Below, one piece after another: positions 42,940-52,435 of a stretch of DNA of 64,000 nucleotides (the first letter of the stretch is position 1; each line of letters opens with the position of its first letter). The translations under genes were made by a program, and so were the position numbers. The stretch is from assembly GCA_021399435.1 (NCBI GenBank), contig JAJTUP010000126.1, forward strand, positions 62,001-126,000, given 5' to 3'. Origin of the DNA: Diaporthe sp. PMI_573 (lineage: Eukaryota > Ascomycota > Sordariomycetes > Diaporthales > Diaporthaceae). The notes beneath the pieces are model-generated. The model saw only the letters and a program-made list of their open reading frames with translations, made no database searches and was not told the DNA's origin.

Positions 42940-43958
42940 TCATAGACCGGTCTCTGTCGAGGAGCGGAAGTCTAGGTACTTCAGAATTTCCCATCCTGCT
43001 TTGTATCCCACCCTCAAAATGAAGGATATATCCTGTTGGTCGTTATCTGGAACCAGTGCAACTATACTGCTCGTCCGCCGCTGATCAGGTCCCGCCGATA
43101 CGGCAGCGCAGCCTCTCTCCCAGCACCACTGGCGACCAGTTTGCAGCGCTAGGAGCAAGGCTGAGTTGGGCAAGACGCCAGTGAGTTTGTCACCCCGCGC
43201 TTCGAGGAACTGGAAAACAGGCCCTAGAGTGATATTAGAATAATGGAGTGTGAGTGCTACGTGCACTTACGATTTGGATCAGTATCAGGCGGCCTATCAT
43301 TGCGATCCAGATTTGGAAGAACCAGGCTCTCGGGCTTGAGTACTAGAGGCTCAGGATCGTCAGACGTGTCTGACAAGCGTTGTCTTTTCCTGCACAGCTC
43401 CGGCAGTAGATCTGCAGCGATTAACGTTGTGTCTGACTACTGATTCTGACAAGAAAATTAGGCAAACTCACTCCTTATGGCTCGGCTGTTCGCTGTATCT
43501 TGTCCGTCACATATATTATGCAGAAGATCGATAATATCGCGTCTGGTCTCGTCGAAGATCGGACAATCACGGATGGAGTTGGAAAATATAGCTGCATATA
43601 TCTCAGAAAGACCATTATCGTTGATGCTCGCAGTTGCAGTAGGTGTCAAGGTGAACAAAGCTAAGATTAACCAGTTTAGGGACTTGGTTGAATCGGAGTC
43701 GCCGTGATGGAGAAGAGGTGATAGGACGTGATCGCCTCTATCATCCTGTATGAGCTCTCGAGCGTTTAACTTGAGTTGACTGTAGTTTTTCCGTTTCTTC
43801 CATTCACGGGCGGCAAGGGTGGCCAGAGTCGACCGGTTCCGCTCTAGATCCTTTCGTAAACTCGTGAATGCTACAGCAGCTCGAACATTGGTTTGGTAAA
43901 CGCTAAGTGGCTGATCAAGACCAAATAGCAATGCATCCTTGTCCACTAAAGAAGTCAT
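42940..43958 (-). CDS. Unknown protein, three exons
   Basis: Exons 43958-43472, 43432-43271 and 43223-42940 join in frame to 310 codons. Introns are 39 nt (donor GTGAGT, branch-like CCTAAT; unusually short) and 47 nt (donor GTAAGT, branch CTAAT, acceptor CTCTAG). The N-terminal half is helical (VAFTSLRKDLERNRSTLATL, HNICDGQDTANSRAIR), the middle is polar, and the C-terminal part has LQTGRQWCWERGCAAVS and YKAGWEILKYLDF. No family is recognised. The open frame continues upstream of MTSLVDKDALL through the minisatellite to 44198 as a hydrophobic/Pro-Ser-rich leader, which is probably not coding. Confidence 0.6.
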
Positions 43959-43984
43959 TTTGCGAGTTAAGTTGGCATTTGAAA

Positions 43985-44195
43985 TGACAGAGAAGAGGGC
44001 AGAGAATAGAGAGGGGGGGAGAGAGGGGGGCAGAGAAGAGGGCAGAGAGGGCGGCAGAGAAGGCGGCAGAAGAGGGGCAGAGAAGAGGATAGAGAGGGGG
44101 GCAGAGAAGAGGGCAGTGAGGACGGCAGTGAGGACGGCAGTGAGGACGGCAGTGAGGACGGCGGAGAGGGCGGCAGAAAGGGCGGCAATTGCAAC
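43985..44195. repeat. Purine-rich minisatellite
   Basis: Iterated GAGAGGGCGGCAGA/AGAGGGCAGAGA units followed by a near-perfect 12-bp unit GCAGTGAGGACG repeated four times (44112-44159). Nearly all purines lie on the plus strand. It is open in several frames on both strands, giving artificial low-complexity peptides. Confidence 0.9.
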
Positions 44196-44403
44196 CACGC
44201 CAACAAGGATGAGTGCTAGATCAACTTCAGAAGTACAGCGCCAAGTGCTTAGTCAATCTTGCTCAAGACTTGTTTCAACCAAGGTTATTCTCAGAATGTT
44301 TCCAGTGGCATTATACCCGAGCAGCAGGCAGTCGATTCAAGCGGAGGTTTGGACTGAGACTGAAGCCTGAAAATTGCAAGCCTGACTTGCATGGTACATA
44401 ACA

Positions 44404-45035
44404 GGTGCACAAGGTAGCTGGGGCCCTGGTTGAATGATGGGCGCATCCCGCCTTCCAATAACGCCGCGTGACCAGGCATTCATTTGAAACTGGTGCCTAC
44501 TGCTCCTGCATATTACGGCGTCAGCAGCGCGTCTTGCTCTCGATCAGGAGGTGGTCTACTTAGCCAGCAATCGCGTTCGCATCGGTGCCTCTCTCCACCT
44601 CCAGCCTCGTCGCCGGGGTAGAGAGTGACATCTGCTGCGTGAATTGGTCCTATCACCTGCCTTGTTGGTGCCCACATTTTAGCAAACCTGCATTATCGAT
44701 GGTTGTCCGCACACAAATGCAGTCAGGAACACCAGCCAACGTGAGATGATCGACTAATTTGAATCTCGTTGGCTCCTCAGCACAAGACCAGTCAATCGGT
44801 TGTATATGAGTGGGAGGGGAGGACTGCTGTGGTGATGTGTCTTTGTTGTCTGGCTCAGAAAGGTGTAGGTAGATTGGTAGGCTCGCCGCGGTGGGATAGG
44901 CATGTGATATATACGTGAGGAAAAGCTCGTCGTGTCCAATCCATTCACTCTCTTCCCGAACATTCTCAAATTCCCGCTGGACACCACTGCTGTTAATGTC
45001 ATCGTCCACATGAGCAGATTGAAGAGTAAGTCCGA
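44404..45035. repeat. Upstream copy of a diverged direct repeat of about 600 bp
   Basis: Aligns in the same orientation with 45102-45610. Shared anchors include GGTGCACARGGT, CAATGATGGGCGC or close variants, TCAGCAGCGCGTCTTGCT, GCAGTCAGGAAC and GTGATATATA. Copy 1 has lost the start of the gene that follows copy 2. Confidence 0.7.
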
Positions 45036-45101
45036 ATGGTTAGGAGGTATCTGAATATTGTTTGCTTGACGTGCATAGTACATCCCGCACCCTTCAGTAC
45101 A

Positions 45102-45610
45102 GGTGCACAGGGTGGTTGGGGCCCCTGGTCAATGATGGGCGCTTCCTACCCTCCAACATTGTCGTGGGACCAGCCTCGCTTTTGAAACTACTACCTTCTG
45201 CTCCTGCATCCTTCCGGGGTCAGCAGCGCGTCTTGCTTCCACGGCGATTGGCGATCAACGGCTGGTCGCGGCGGCGTTAGTGTGGATCTGGCTTCTTAAC
45301 CTGCGTTCATGGTGGCAGTCAGGAACGACCGGGCCAACGTTGTCCATCAGTTGACGTGAATGGCCAAAAGGGGGGGGGGGGCTGGGGACTACTGTATTGT
45401 TGTTGTTTTTTTGTTTTCCTGACTTAGGAGGTGGAGGGAGGTTGGTAGGGAAGCTAGGAGTGAAGTAGAGACGTGATATATATGTGATGAAGAACCTATC
45501 GTTTCTTTCTCGTTCAATCTCTTTTCAAAGAACCACTCAAATACCCGCCGGGGCCCAATTGCTGCCAGTTCCATTGTCCAGCTCTACCAAGTACGCCCGA
45601 ATGGTCGATG
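45102..45610. repeat. Downstream copy of the direct repeat (5' leader of the next gene)
   Basis: Second copy of the 44404-45035 repeat, shorter through internal deletions and interrupted by a 12-base G run (45370-45381). It ends at the start codon region of the 45650-47422 gene, so it is the probable promoter and leader of that gene. Confidence 0.7.
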
Positions 45611-45649
45611 AGTTATAAGGCCAGGGAGCTGAGTAGCCCTGTTATCTCA

Positions 45650-47422
45650 ATGGAAGCTCCAATTGTCCCATGGAACAGAGATCTTTCTTCAGAAGACAAG
45701 ACTACCTCTCTCTTCGATCAATTCATCTGCGACCCTTACGACCACGATCCTCTTTCAACGCAAGGCCATTTCAGCCAGCCGGGGTCAACAGCGTCTCCAG
45801 CGTCCCTCTATCCCGATTCCGTAAATTCTCACGGTAGACAGGATCAACACGGAGACCAAGACGTCGACCTCGAATCATTTACGAGGGATCTCCCACACTT
45901 CAGCTTCGAAAATAATACTTCTTTCACCTCCCCACCATCCTTTTCACCTGCCGAGTTCAACCAGCTCATAGCGTCAATGCCTGAACTCAACATAGACCAA
46001 GATAGCATCATGGTTGCCTCGGATGATCCGGAGTGCTTAGACAAGACAAACCAATTCGAGGAATCGTCCATTGAAGAGCCGTCCGCGTTTGTTCCAAATG
46101 CGCCGGCGAAAAAATCGAAGGGGAGGATTGGGCGCCCCGCCAAACGCCGATCAGTTGATGCACACAGCAATACTGATCGTACAGAGCGTCCCGGGAAGAG
46201 AAGTCGTCCTGGCCCGACTTTGGACAAGCGCACTCAGAATGGGGATATCACGGCAAACCAAGAGATGACAGCAGAGTCACCTACGCCAGAGTTGCCCTTC
46301 CGGCCAGAGGACCTCGAAAAGCTGCTGAGCCCAGTGGACGAATCCCAACTGAATGGAGATTTCGTCGACACTATTGTGCAGCATCTTGTTGCCTGCAACC
46401 GACACGTCACCGCCATACCTGGCCGTGCTTGGGCCGCTGTTGAGCCGGGTGAAAATACCCTGCCATGCGACGCTTCATCGATATTTATCCTTCCAGTCAA
46501 TATCAATGAACGCCTAGCTTCCATGGCTATTCACGTGGCGGAACGCAAGGCTATGCTTCCCAACCCACTGATGGATAAGCAAGTCAAGAAGGACCATCAG
46601 GAGATTCAGCGACAGGCCTCCCTCTTTGTCAGCAATTGTCTGCCACAGCCATACAATAATTGGGATGAGCGTTGGACAACACAGCTCGACACACGCCTGC
46701 AACAATGTGACTCTCGTGATAGTGGCATCTACTATACCTGGGTTGCCATGCATATTGCTTCTGGATTACAACTGCCTTCATCGTTCGATGGCCGGCTGGT
46801 GCGATGCTTCATCTACGCCATATTCACGAATATCAATCGCCTCGCTGGCGCTTGTGCAACGCCTGGTGTAGGCAACCGAAACAGCGACACCCCAGAAACG
46901 CTCTGGGAGGTTTTCTCTTCAACAAACTTGATCCAAAGTGACGCTTTTGGAGTCATGCAGAACGCTGGCGACGCCGCCGCTCTCGCAGCTGCCGCTTTCG
47001 CAAATGATAACTCCCGCCGTGTGTTTCTTCAACGAATGATGGCTGAATACAAAGACATTCGCGTCTCTGAGTTAAAAGACTTAGAAGCACTTGTAGACCA
47101 TCTTGTGCTTCTGATTGATGAGTTCTGCGCTTCAAGCACTATGTGGCCAGGAGACCAAAACGAACTGGACAACGATGAGGCTGCTCTACGGAGGATAGAC
47201 ATGGATGCTACGTCCTTACGAAGGACTCACTTGGACGTGAAAGACATGGTGAACCAGCAGCTAAGATACATTGCGGAGCAGAAGCGGAGATCTGCAAAGT
47301 GTCGCTGGCTCCAAGAAGCTTCGAGGCTAGTCGATGTGCCAGGTGCTGCGAAACGCCTGAGGGAACTAAGAGAACAGGTCAAGGAGACGCCAGTGCAGGC
47401 AGTGTGCGGACAGTGTGGCTAA
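45650..47422 (+). CDS. AT-hook protein with possible inactive C48 (Ulp1-like) peptidase domain
   Basis: A single frame of 590 codons from MEAPIVPWNRDLSSEDKTTS (604 from the earlier ATG at 45608). The N-terminal about 170 residues are acidic and Ser/Pro-rich. An AT-hook-like KGRIGRPAKRRS follows. The central part matches the layout of Ulp1-type cysteine peptidases: a helix with LNGDFVDTIVQHL, a strand IFILPVNI where the catalytic HW would follow (here NERLAS), and QQCDSRDSGIYYTWVAMHIA where the family has DCG. Both catalytic His and Cys positions therefore appear replaced. The C-terminal about 120 residues are a helical coiled coil. The peptidase assignment is an inference from pattern only; the gene itself is convincing. 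Confidence 0.75.
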   Translation: MEAPIVPWNRDLSSEDKTTSLFDQFICDPYDHDPLSTQGHFSQPGSTASPASLYPDSVNSHGRQDQHGDQDVDLESFTRDLPHFSFENNTSFTSPPSFSPAEFNQLIASMPELNIDQDSIMVASDDPECLDKTNQFEESSIEEPSAFVPNAPAKKSKGRIGRPAKRRSVDAHSNTDRTERPGKRSRPGPTLDKRTQNGDITANQEMTAESPTPELPFRPEDLEKLLSPVDESQLNGDFVDTIVQHLVACNRHVTAIPGRAWAAVEPGENTLPCDASSIFILPVNINERLASMAIHVAERKAMLPNPLMDKQVKKDHQEIQRQASLFVSNCLPQPYNNWDERWTTQLDTRLQQCDSRDSGIYYTWVAMHIASGLQLPSSFDGRLVRCFIYAIFTNINRLAGACATPGVGNRNSDTPETLWEVFSSTNLIQSDAFGVMQNAGDAAALAAAAFANDNSRRVFLQRMMAEYKDIRVSELKDLEALVDHLVLLIDEFCASSTMWPGDQNELDNDEAALRRIDMDATSLRRTHLDVKDMVNQQLRYIAEQKRRSAKCRWLQEASRLVDVPGAAKRLRELREQVKETPVQAVCGQCG

Positions 47423-47548
47423 CAATCAATCGAGTTCAATTTCGGCCCTCAAACTCGATTGATTGAACCTATCTCAGCTCGATTGAAGCTTGACTTGACT
47501 AATCAGCGACCTCGATTGACAACTTGTCAAGTACTTGATATACTATGC

Positions 47549-48125
47549 CTAATCAGGTAATTTGTATAGACCTCTTGGTGTAGAAATCCCGCGCAAGATC
47601 TTTGAAGTAATCCAATTCTTCTGTATCATCTCAGCTTCAACTGTGTCATCGCCGAGGCCGTTGCGCTTGTCAGTGATGAGCTCACTACCGTCAGAGAATA
47701 CGCGCTCTGGCTCTGCGCTCATCGCTGGCGTGCTGAAGATGTTAAGAGCAAGTTTGCTGAGAATAGGCCATACGTGGCGTCGGTCCACCCACCACGCCAG
47801 AGGATTCTTAACGGTCATGTCATCCTTCGACGGCACCAGCATTTCGGGCCGGACCACTTCGATACGGTGGCCGATCGGGCTACTAGTCTGTCGCGTCACC
47901 GTGTAATGGTGGCGGGTGATGACAAGCCATTCATCCCGACTCTCCTATCTACCTCGTCTAATTGCAGTCAATCCAACGAAGAAATGCCGGTTGTAACGCT
48001 TGGAAGCCCGCTTTCTTCTAGTGCTCCTCCTCCAAGAGATGTTGCGGCAGCGGTCAGGTCTGCAGCTCCGATAAGACACAGAGAGCCTTATCCGCTTGCC
48101 GTAGATTTCTTTGATGTTAGGACGT
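47549..48125 (-). mobile_element. hAT transposase C-terminal relic
   Basis: The minus frame 47899-47549 has the hAT dimerisation domain: PLAWWVDRRHVWPILSKLAL, then MSAEPERVFSDGSELITDKR and EMIQKNWI. A second frame upstream (48063-47984) carries the linker ADLTAAATSLGGGALEESGL. Frames change between them, so the copy is broken. The N-terminal BED finger and catalytic core are absent. Confidence 0.8.
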
Positions 48126-48417
48126 AATTTTGCAAAATAAGCCAATATAAAGAGTTTAAAGTCTCATCACGCGGCCGAGATATTGTTGAAGGGCATGCTT
48201 CTCCACTATAACCGGTAGCAATACTCGTGTGCTGTGGAACAGGCTGCATTAATTATTATACTTATGTGAGGTTTTTTTTGTTTGGTACTTTAGTCAGACT
48301 TTGAGGCAATGAATTTCCTGTACTTTTGCTGAAAATCAGGATTAGCAGAACATTTCAAGTACATCTATTAGTAGCAAAGTCTTTCTGTTCACGCAAAGGT
48401 GGATACTGAAAGCATGT

Positions 48418-50454
48418 TTAAGCCAACTGCTGAGCCAGTGATGCAAGATTGATGACGGGTCGCGAGCTCCGTCTATTCGCACCCAGCTTGATGCCGCTCA
48501 TTGAGACGCATGATGACGGAGACGGTATCGCGTTTCCCGAGATGTTCGGTGTTCTGTCAAACAGGGAAACTGCTCGTTCGCCCCTGGTATGTGCAACCCA
48601 TCTCATCTGCCGCCATTTACTGTCGTATTCGTCTATTGCCACGGTCAACTGGTGTAAATCGATTCCAGAGACACCGCGGCGCATCCACTGATCCTGTATA
48701 TAGCGTCGAAAGTGGACTGATTCGACTTCGGAGCTGAAGAGAGCCGTGTCTACTTCGGCAGCCAGCCAAGGGCGGTTGTCGACGTTGCCGGTAGGTAAGC
48801 TGGCTATTGAGCGCTCGCACACGAACTCTATACCGCGCAGAGTGTGTCTCTTCAGTGCCTCTGGTTTCCAAGTGGTTGTACCTAGCAGGGGGGACTGGGT
48901 CCACGAAGCTGCTCGGTTCGCCCGAGTATGGCCACCATAAAGGTGGAACGCGGCTGTACCTGTTATGATGCTCTGTATGTGGCTGGCGTAGAAGTTCACT
49001 ACTGCGTTGAAGACCGTGACGTTTTTCTCACACTGCATAAGCTTGACTCTCTGCGGGGCGCTGTCAGGTCCACAAATGGTCCCTATATACACTACTCTCA
49101 CTCCTCCATGTCCCACTTGATCAGTGTAATAAAACGGCCTGCGCTCCTGTTCACCATATATTTCGAGCCTTTCCTTCTCTTCCATGAGTCTAGACTTGAG
49201 GCTGTCACTGGTGAAGTGAGGGCCCAGGTACTTCAGCTGACCGGACTCGTCACGCCTAAATGCATGAACCGGGATGGTGGAGCTTTCGTATAAGTGTCTG
49301 TTCGTACGCCCGGGGTTGTGATCGATGAAATCTGACCGAGGCTCGTCGCTTAACCCGTCGAATTCGCCACGCATGATTTCTTGCTCCCGGTGCTCCATCT
49401 GTTGCAGCATGAAATCTACCGTGTCTCTACTACAGGTCCCGCTCACTTGGGGGCAGTTCCGCAGAGTTCTGCTGTCTGTCACGTAGCAGCTACTGGGCAC
49501 GTCTGCGTCCGCGTCACGAGAAGTGAGTGACATTGTTTCGGGAGACCTCCAGGTTACACCTGCATGAGATAGGGCTGTGATCATCGCATCAATTCCATCT
49601 GCGTCGCTAACGTAAAAGTTCCATGCGGACGATGTCACTGCTACGTCGGGGTAGAAGTAGGCGGCGGCCCTGGGTCCAGCCAGTATACAGTCATACGTAG
49701 TCATTGATGCTAGGAGTTTCAGCGGATCTTTGAAATGACTGAAGTAGCTACACGGGCTGCATCTAACGGCGTAGATATCCCTTGCAGTCTTTATGGCCGA
49801 TCTGCCGTGGCGGAGTGCCCACTGGGGTGACACAGTTAAGCAGAAGGTAAGTGCATCCTTAAGAGGTAAAAATCTCACTATGTTGTGTATAGTCTCTATC
49901 GGCAGAACGTCCATTTGGGTGGCACTGGTTGCGATAGTCGTCGATTTGTTCGCCGTCGTCGATTTGTTCGACATCGTCGTCATTGGCGTTTTGTGTTTCA
50001 GCCGTTCCTGACGCTTTGTTGCCGCTCTTTGAATCTGGTCTAATTCTCTGCGTATGTTTTTTCCGTTAAGCATAAAAGAGTTCTGTATGTTCTCTAAAGT
50101 CGCTATAACCTCCCGCATTAAAGTTTCGGACTTGTCCGGATTGCCTAGCATTGCATATGTCCATGCTAGATTTCGCTTACAGGTTAAAGTTTGAGGATGG
50201 TTTTGCCTTTCCATTCCGTTTAATGTATACTTAAGCGTGGCCCTTGCATTATTATACTTCTTCTCCATAAAATAGACCGCCCCAATATTATTCTGAATCA
50301 AGAGTCGATTAGGGTGCTTTGAGCCTAGGTTTTTAGAAGCTGCTAGGAAGGCTTGTCTAGCTCTCTCATACTGCCCTTCAGTATATAGCTGGACACCAAG
50401 CTTAGCATTACTGTCTAGCTGTTCCATGATTTTCTTCCGATATTTCTGTTCCAA
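48418..50454 (-). CDS. TPR and F-box protein
   Basis: A single 678-codon frame. Residues 12-125 form tetratricopeptide-like helical repeats (LGVQLYTEGQYERARQAFLA, IGAVYFMEKKYNNARATL, NLAWTYAMLGNPDKSETLM). A Thr/Ser linker follows, then an F-box at 181-215 (MDVLPIETIHNIVRFLPLKD). The C-terminal 450 residues resemble the variable region of a fungal F-box expansion, with CILAGPRAAAYFYP and later conserved-looking hydrophobic stretches. Likely an SCF-type ubiquitin ligase adaptor with TPRs for protein binding. It looks intact, with promoter sequence in the AT-rich region above 50454. Confidence 0.85.
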   Translation of the reverse strand: MEQKYRKKIMEQLDSNAKLGVQLYTEGQYERARQAFLAASKNLGSKHPNRLLIQNNIGAVYFMEKKYNNARATLKYTLNGMERQNHPQTLTCKRNLAWTYAMLGNPDKSETLMREVIATLENIQNSFMLNGKNIRRELDQIQRAATKRQERLKHKTPMTTMSNKSTTANKSTTIATSATQMDVLPIETIHNIVRFLPLKDALTFCLTVSPQWALRHGRSAIKTARDIYAVRCSPCSYFSHFKDPLKLLASMTTYDCILAGPRAAAYFYPDVAVTSSAWNFYVSDADGIDAMITALSHAGVTWRSPETMSLTSRDADADVPSSCYVTDSRTLRNCPQVSGTCSRDTVDFMLQQMEHREQEIMRGEFDGLSDEPRSDFIDHNPGRTNRHLYESSTIPVHAFRRDESGQLKYLGPHFTSDSLKSRLMEEKERLEIYGEQERRPFYYTDQVGHGGVRVVYIGTICGPDSAPQRVKLMQCEKNVTVFNAVVNFYASHIQSIITGTAAFHLYGGHTRANRAASWTQSPLLGTTTWKPEALKRHTLRGIEFVCERSIASLPTGNVDNRPWLAAEVDTALFSSEVESVHFRRYIQDQWMRRGVSGIDLHQLTVAIDEYDSKWRQMRWVAHTRGERAVSLFDRTPNISGNAIPSPSSCVSMSGIKLGANRRSSRPVINLASLAQQLA

Positions 50455-51454
50455 AGTGTTATGAGAGATAAACTTAGAGAAGGGCGTACTATTATATAAT
50501 CGGGCTATCGCATTAAAAAGAATATTATTATAGGTGTATTTAAGAATTAAATTAATGGCTGATTCTTGGCAAATAAAGCTCGTCTGTGAGGGGTGGAATA
50601 AGAATGATTGTGGTAAATCGCAATGGCTGCTAGTGGTGTAAAGGTGTTTAGAGGAAAGCTAGCCTTTCAAATCGAGTCAAGGGAGGGCCTGCCGTATTTA
50701 TACGTCATGATCTAGGAGATGGAATGTTGAAATTAAAAACAGCTTCCAAGGTTTGGTTACCTCGTTTAAGGATACCACATCGCCTGCCCGCATTATAATT
50801 TTGCCCCTAATGCCCGGCCAGCACCTAAGAGTGTTGTACACCACCCGGTTCGGTTGTAATAGTGAAGACTGGGCGTGCCGAGTTGGGACAGGCGGAGCAA
50901 GCGCCAACCCGGTATGAACTTGGTTCGTAGTGTATCATGCACAGTGCTTTGGAAAGTAATATACCCGGCCCACATTACCGCTAAGGTTTTGCTCACAAGA
51001 TAACTTTTGGTGTGACTCATATTCCAGGGATCAGGAGCGTCTGTCAGACTCATAAAGCTCCCAAAGAACCTTACGGAACATAAATGAAGGAGCCTGCTTT
51101 GTTCCTTTTATCTACTATACACGAGGTTTACTGGCTTGATCGTGACCTCTCGGTGGTAAACCCGCTCCTTGCAATCCTCTCGCCTGATAAGGTAATCGCC
51201 ACGAAGGGAAGACCTCGCGAGATGGCTACATTTGCTACGGGCGAGGAAGGTATCTTCGAGAGCAGTGGAAGCTTGATTGATTTATAATTTCCGCCTGTAT
51301 CTGGCATGCTATTTTGCCACTTCCAATACTGATCCCCAGGTTCAAACAAATCTTCAGGACCATTTATTGACATTGGAAAGATAGCATGAACATTTAATAA
51401 ATTCTACGTATAGTCAGCCATCAACATTTAATGAATTCTACGTATAGTCAGCCG
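50455..51454. other. Intergenic region, unrecognised short frames
   Basis: Includes the promoter side of the TPR/F-box gene and frames of 60-86 codons on both strands. A direct repeat of about 30 bp (ATTTAATGAATTCTACGTAT and flank) occurs at about 51391-51412 and 51423-51445. No gene supported. Confidence 0.4.
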
Positions 51455-51937
51455 TCAACGATAGTTTTGGCGGGTAGGAGTGCCTACGTTGTTCGAATCC
51501 AAAGATCTCAGTCTCTTCAGCTGGTCAATAATCCAATCCTCTGGCTCACTTTGGGTTACCCACCAAAAAAGAGCAACCTTGCGCGTCAGGTCTCTGAATA
51601 GACCAGAACCTTCAGTTTCTTTGATTGAAACCTTTGAACCTTTGGCCCTCATATCATGGACTCTGCGTTCTGCGAGGGTAAGAGCTAGTGGCAACAAATC
51701 AACAATACCGAGTCCTCTAGCAATCAGAACTACCGTCTCGTGCCGCTGGAGATCGAGATCCTGTGTGTATGGGCCACGGAGCAGTATTTGGTCGTAGATC
51801 TTGACTGGAATGTCTTGGGTATAATCTTGAGCTACAAAGAGCATAAGCTTATCCGGTTTCTCATCTTCCTCCGGTTTCTCATCTTCCTCCGGTTTCTCAT
51901 CTTCCTCCGGTTTCTCATCTTCCTTTAGGTTGTTCAA
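51455..51937 (-). pseudogene. Ferric reductase NAD-binding domain fragment
   Basis: A 160-codon frame. Its central part matches the NAD-binding domain of fungal ferric reductase-like proteins: ILLRGPYTQDLDLQRHETVV, then ARGLGIVDLLPLALTLAERR and FRDLTRKVALFWWV, followed by WIIDQLKRLRSL. The membrane and FAD domains that should precede it are absent; instead the N-terminus is an EDEKPE repeat encoded by an 18-bp tandem repeat. This is the complementary half of the family to the N-terminal fragment at 12.5 kb, but on the other strand and 38 kb away. Confidence 0.6.
51858..51929. repeat. 18-bp tandem repeat
   Basis: The unit CCGGTTTCTCATCTTCCT is iterated four times. On the minus strand it encodes EDEKPE repeats at the start of the ferric reductase fragment. 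Confidence 0.85.
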
Positions 51938-51984
51938 CTTCGGTACCGCGATGGCGGGATAGCTTCTGCGGACAGTGTTGCTAA

Positions 51985-52130
51985 TAGTATGGCAATAAAG
52001 TAGTATATTGTAATATAACCCATATGATATGGGACTTTCTCATATTGTGACAATATGATATGAAGAATTTGATATTGTGACAATATAATATGATGATGTC
52101 CATATTGGCAATATATTATTTATATTGGGT
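51985..52130. repeat. AT-rich palindromic repeat cluster
   Basis: Two copies of ATATTGTGACAATAT (palindromic apart from the centre) lie at about 52053-52067 and 52072-52086, each flanked by GATATGA or AATATGA, with more CATAT/ATATG motifs around them. They sit upstream of the hAT gene at 52436 and could be its subterminal repeats or a cruciform-forming element. Confidence 0.6.
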
Positions 52131-52435
52131 TGTCAGTCCTGGGGCGAAATTGCCTTTTGACAGTAGCGGGCAGGCCTTACCCTATACCAGCAATAGGGAT
52201 ACTGGGCACTTTATTGGCTAGCATTCACCTCAACGCACGTCTTTATTGACAATCAGACCTAACACGCGACCACGCGTTTCCTCCACGCGTCAGGGGAGGT
52301 ATAAGAGGTACGATTGGTACGGACCATGTTGGGCCGGGCCTACCGGTGGTTGCCTGCCGACATTGGCCATGGTCCATTGTCACCTCTGCCCATTTTCTTT
52401 ATCACTGTCGAGCCTACTGTACTAACCGTACCGCC

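Noticed and set aside
43939..44370. Plus-strand frame through the minisatellite
   Set aside because: Glu/Gly/Arg-rich peptide generated by the repeat; no independent coding evidence.
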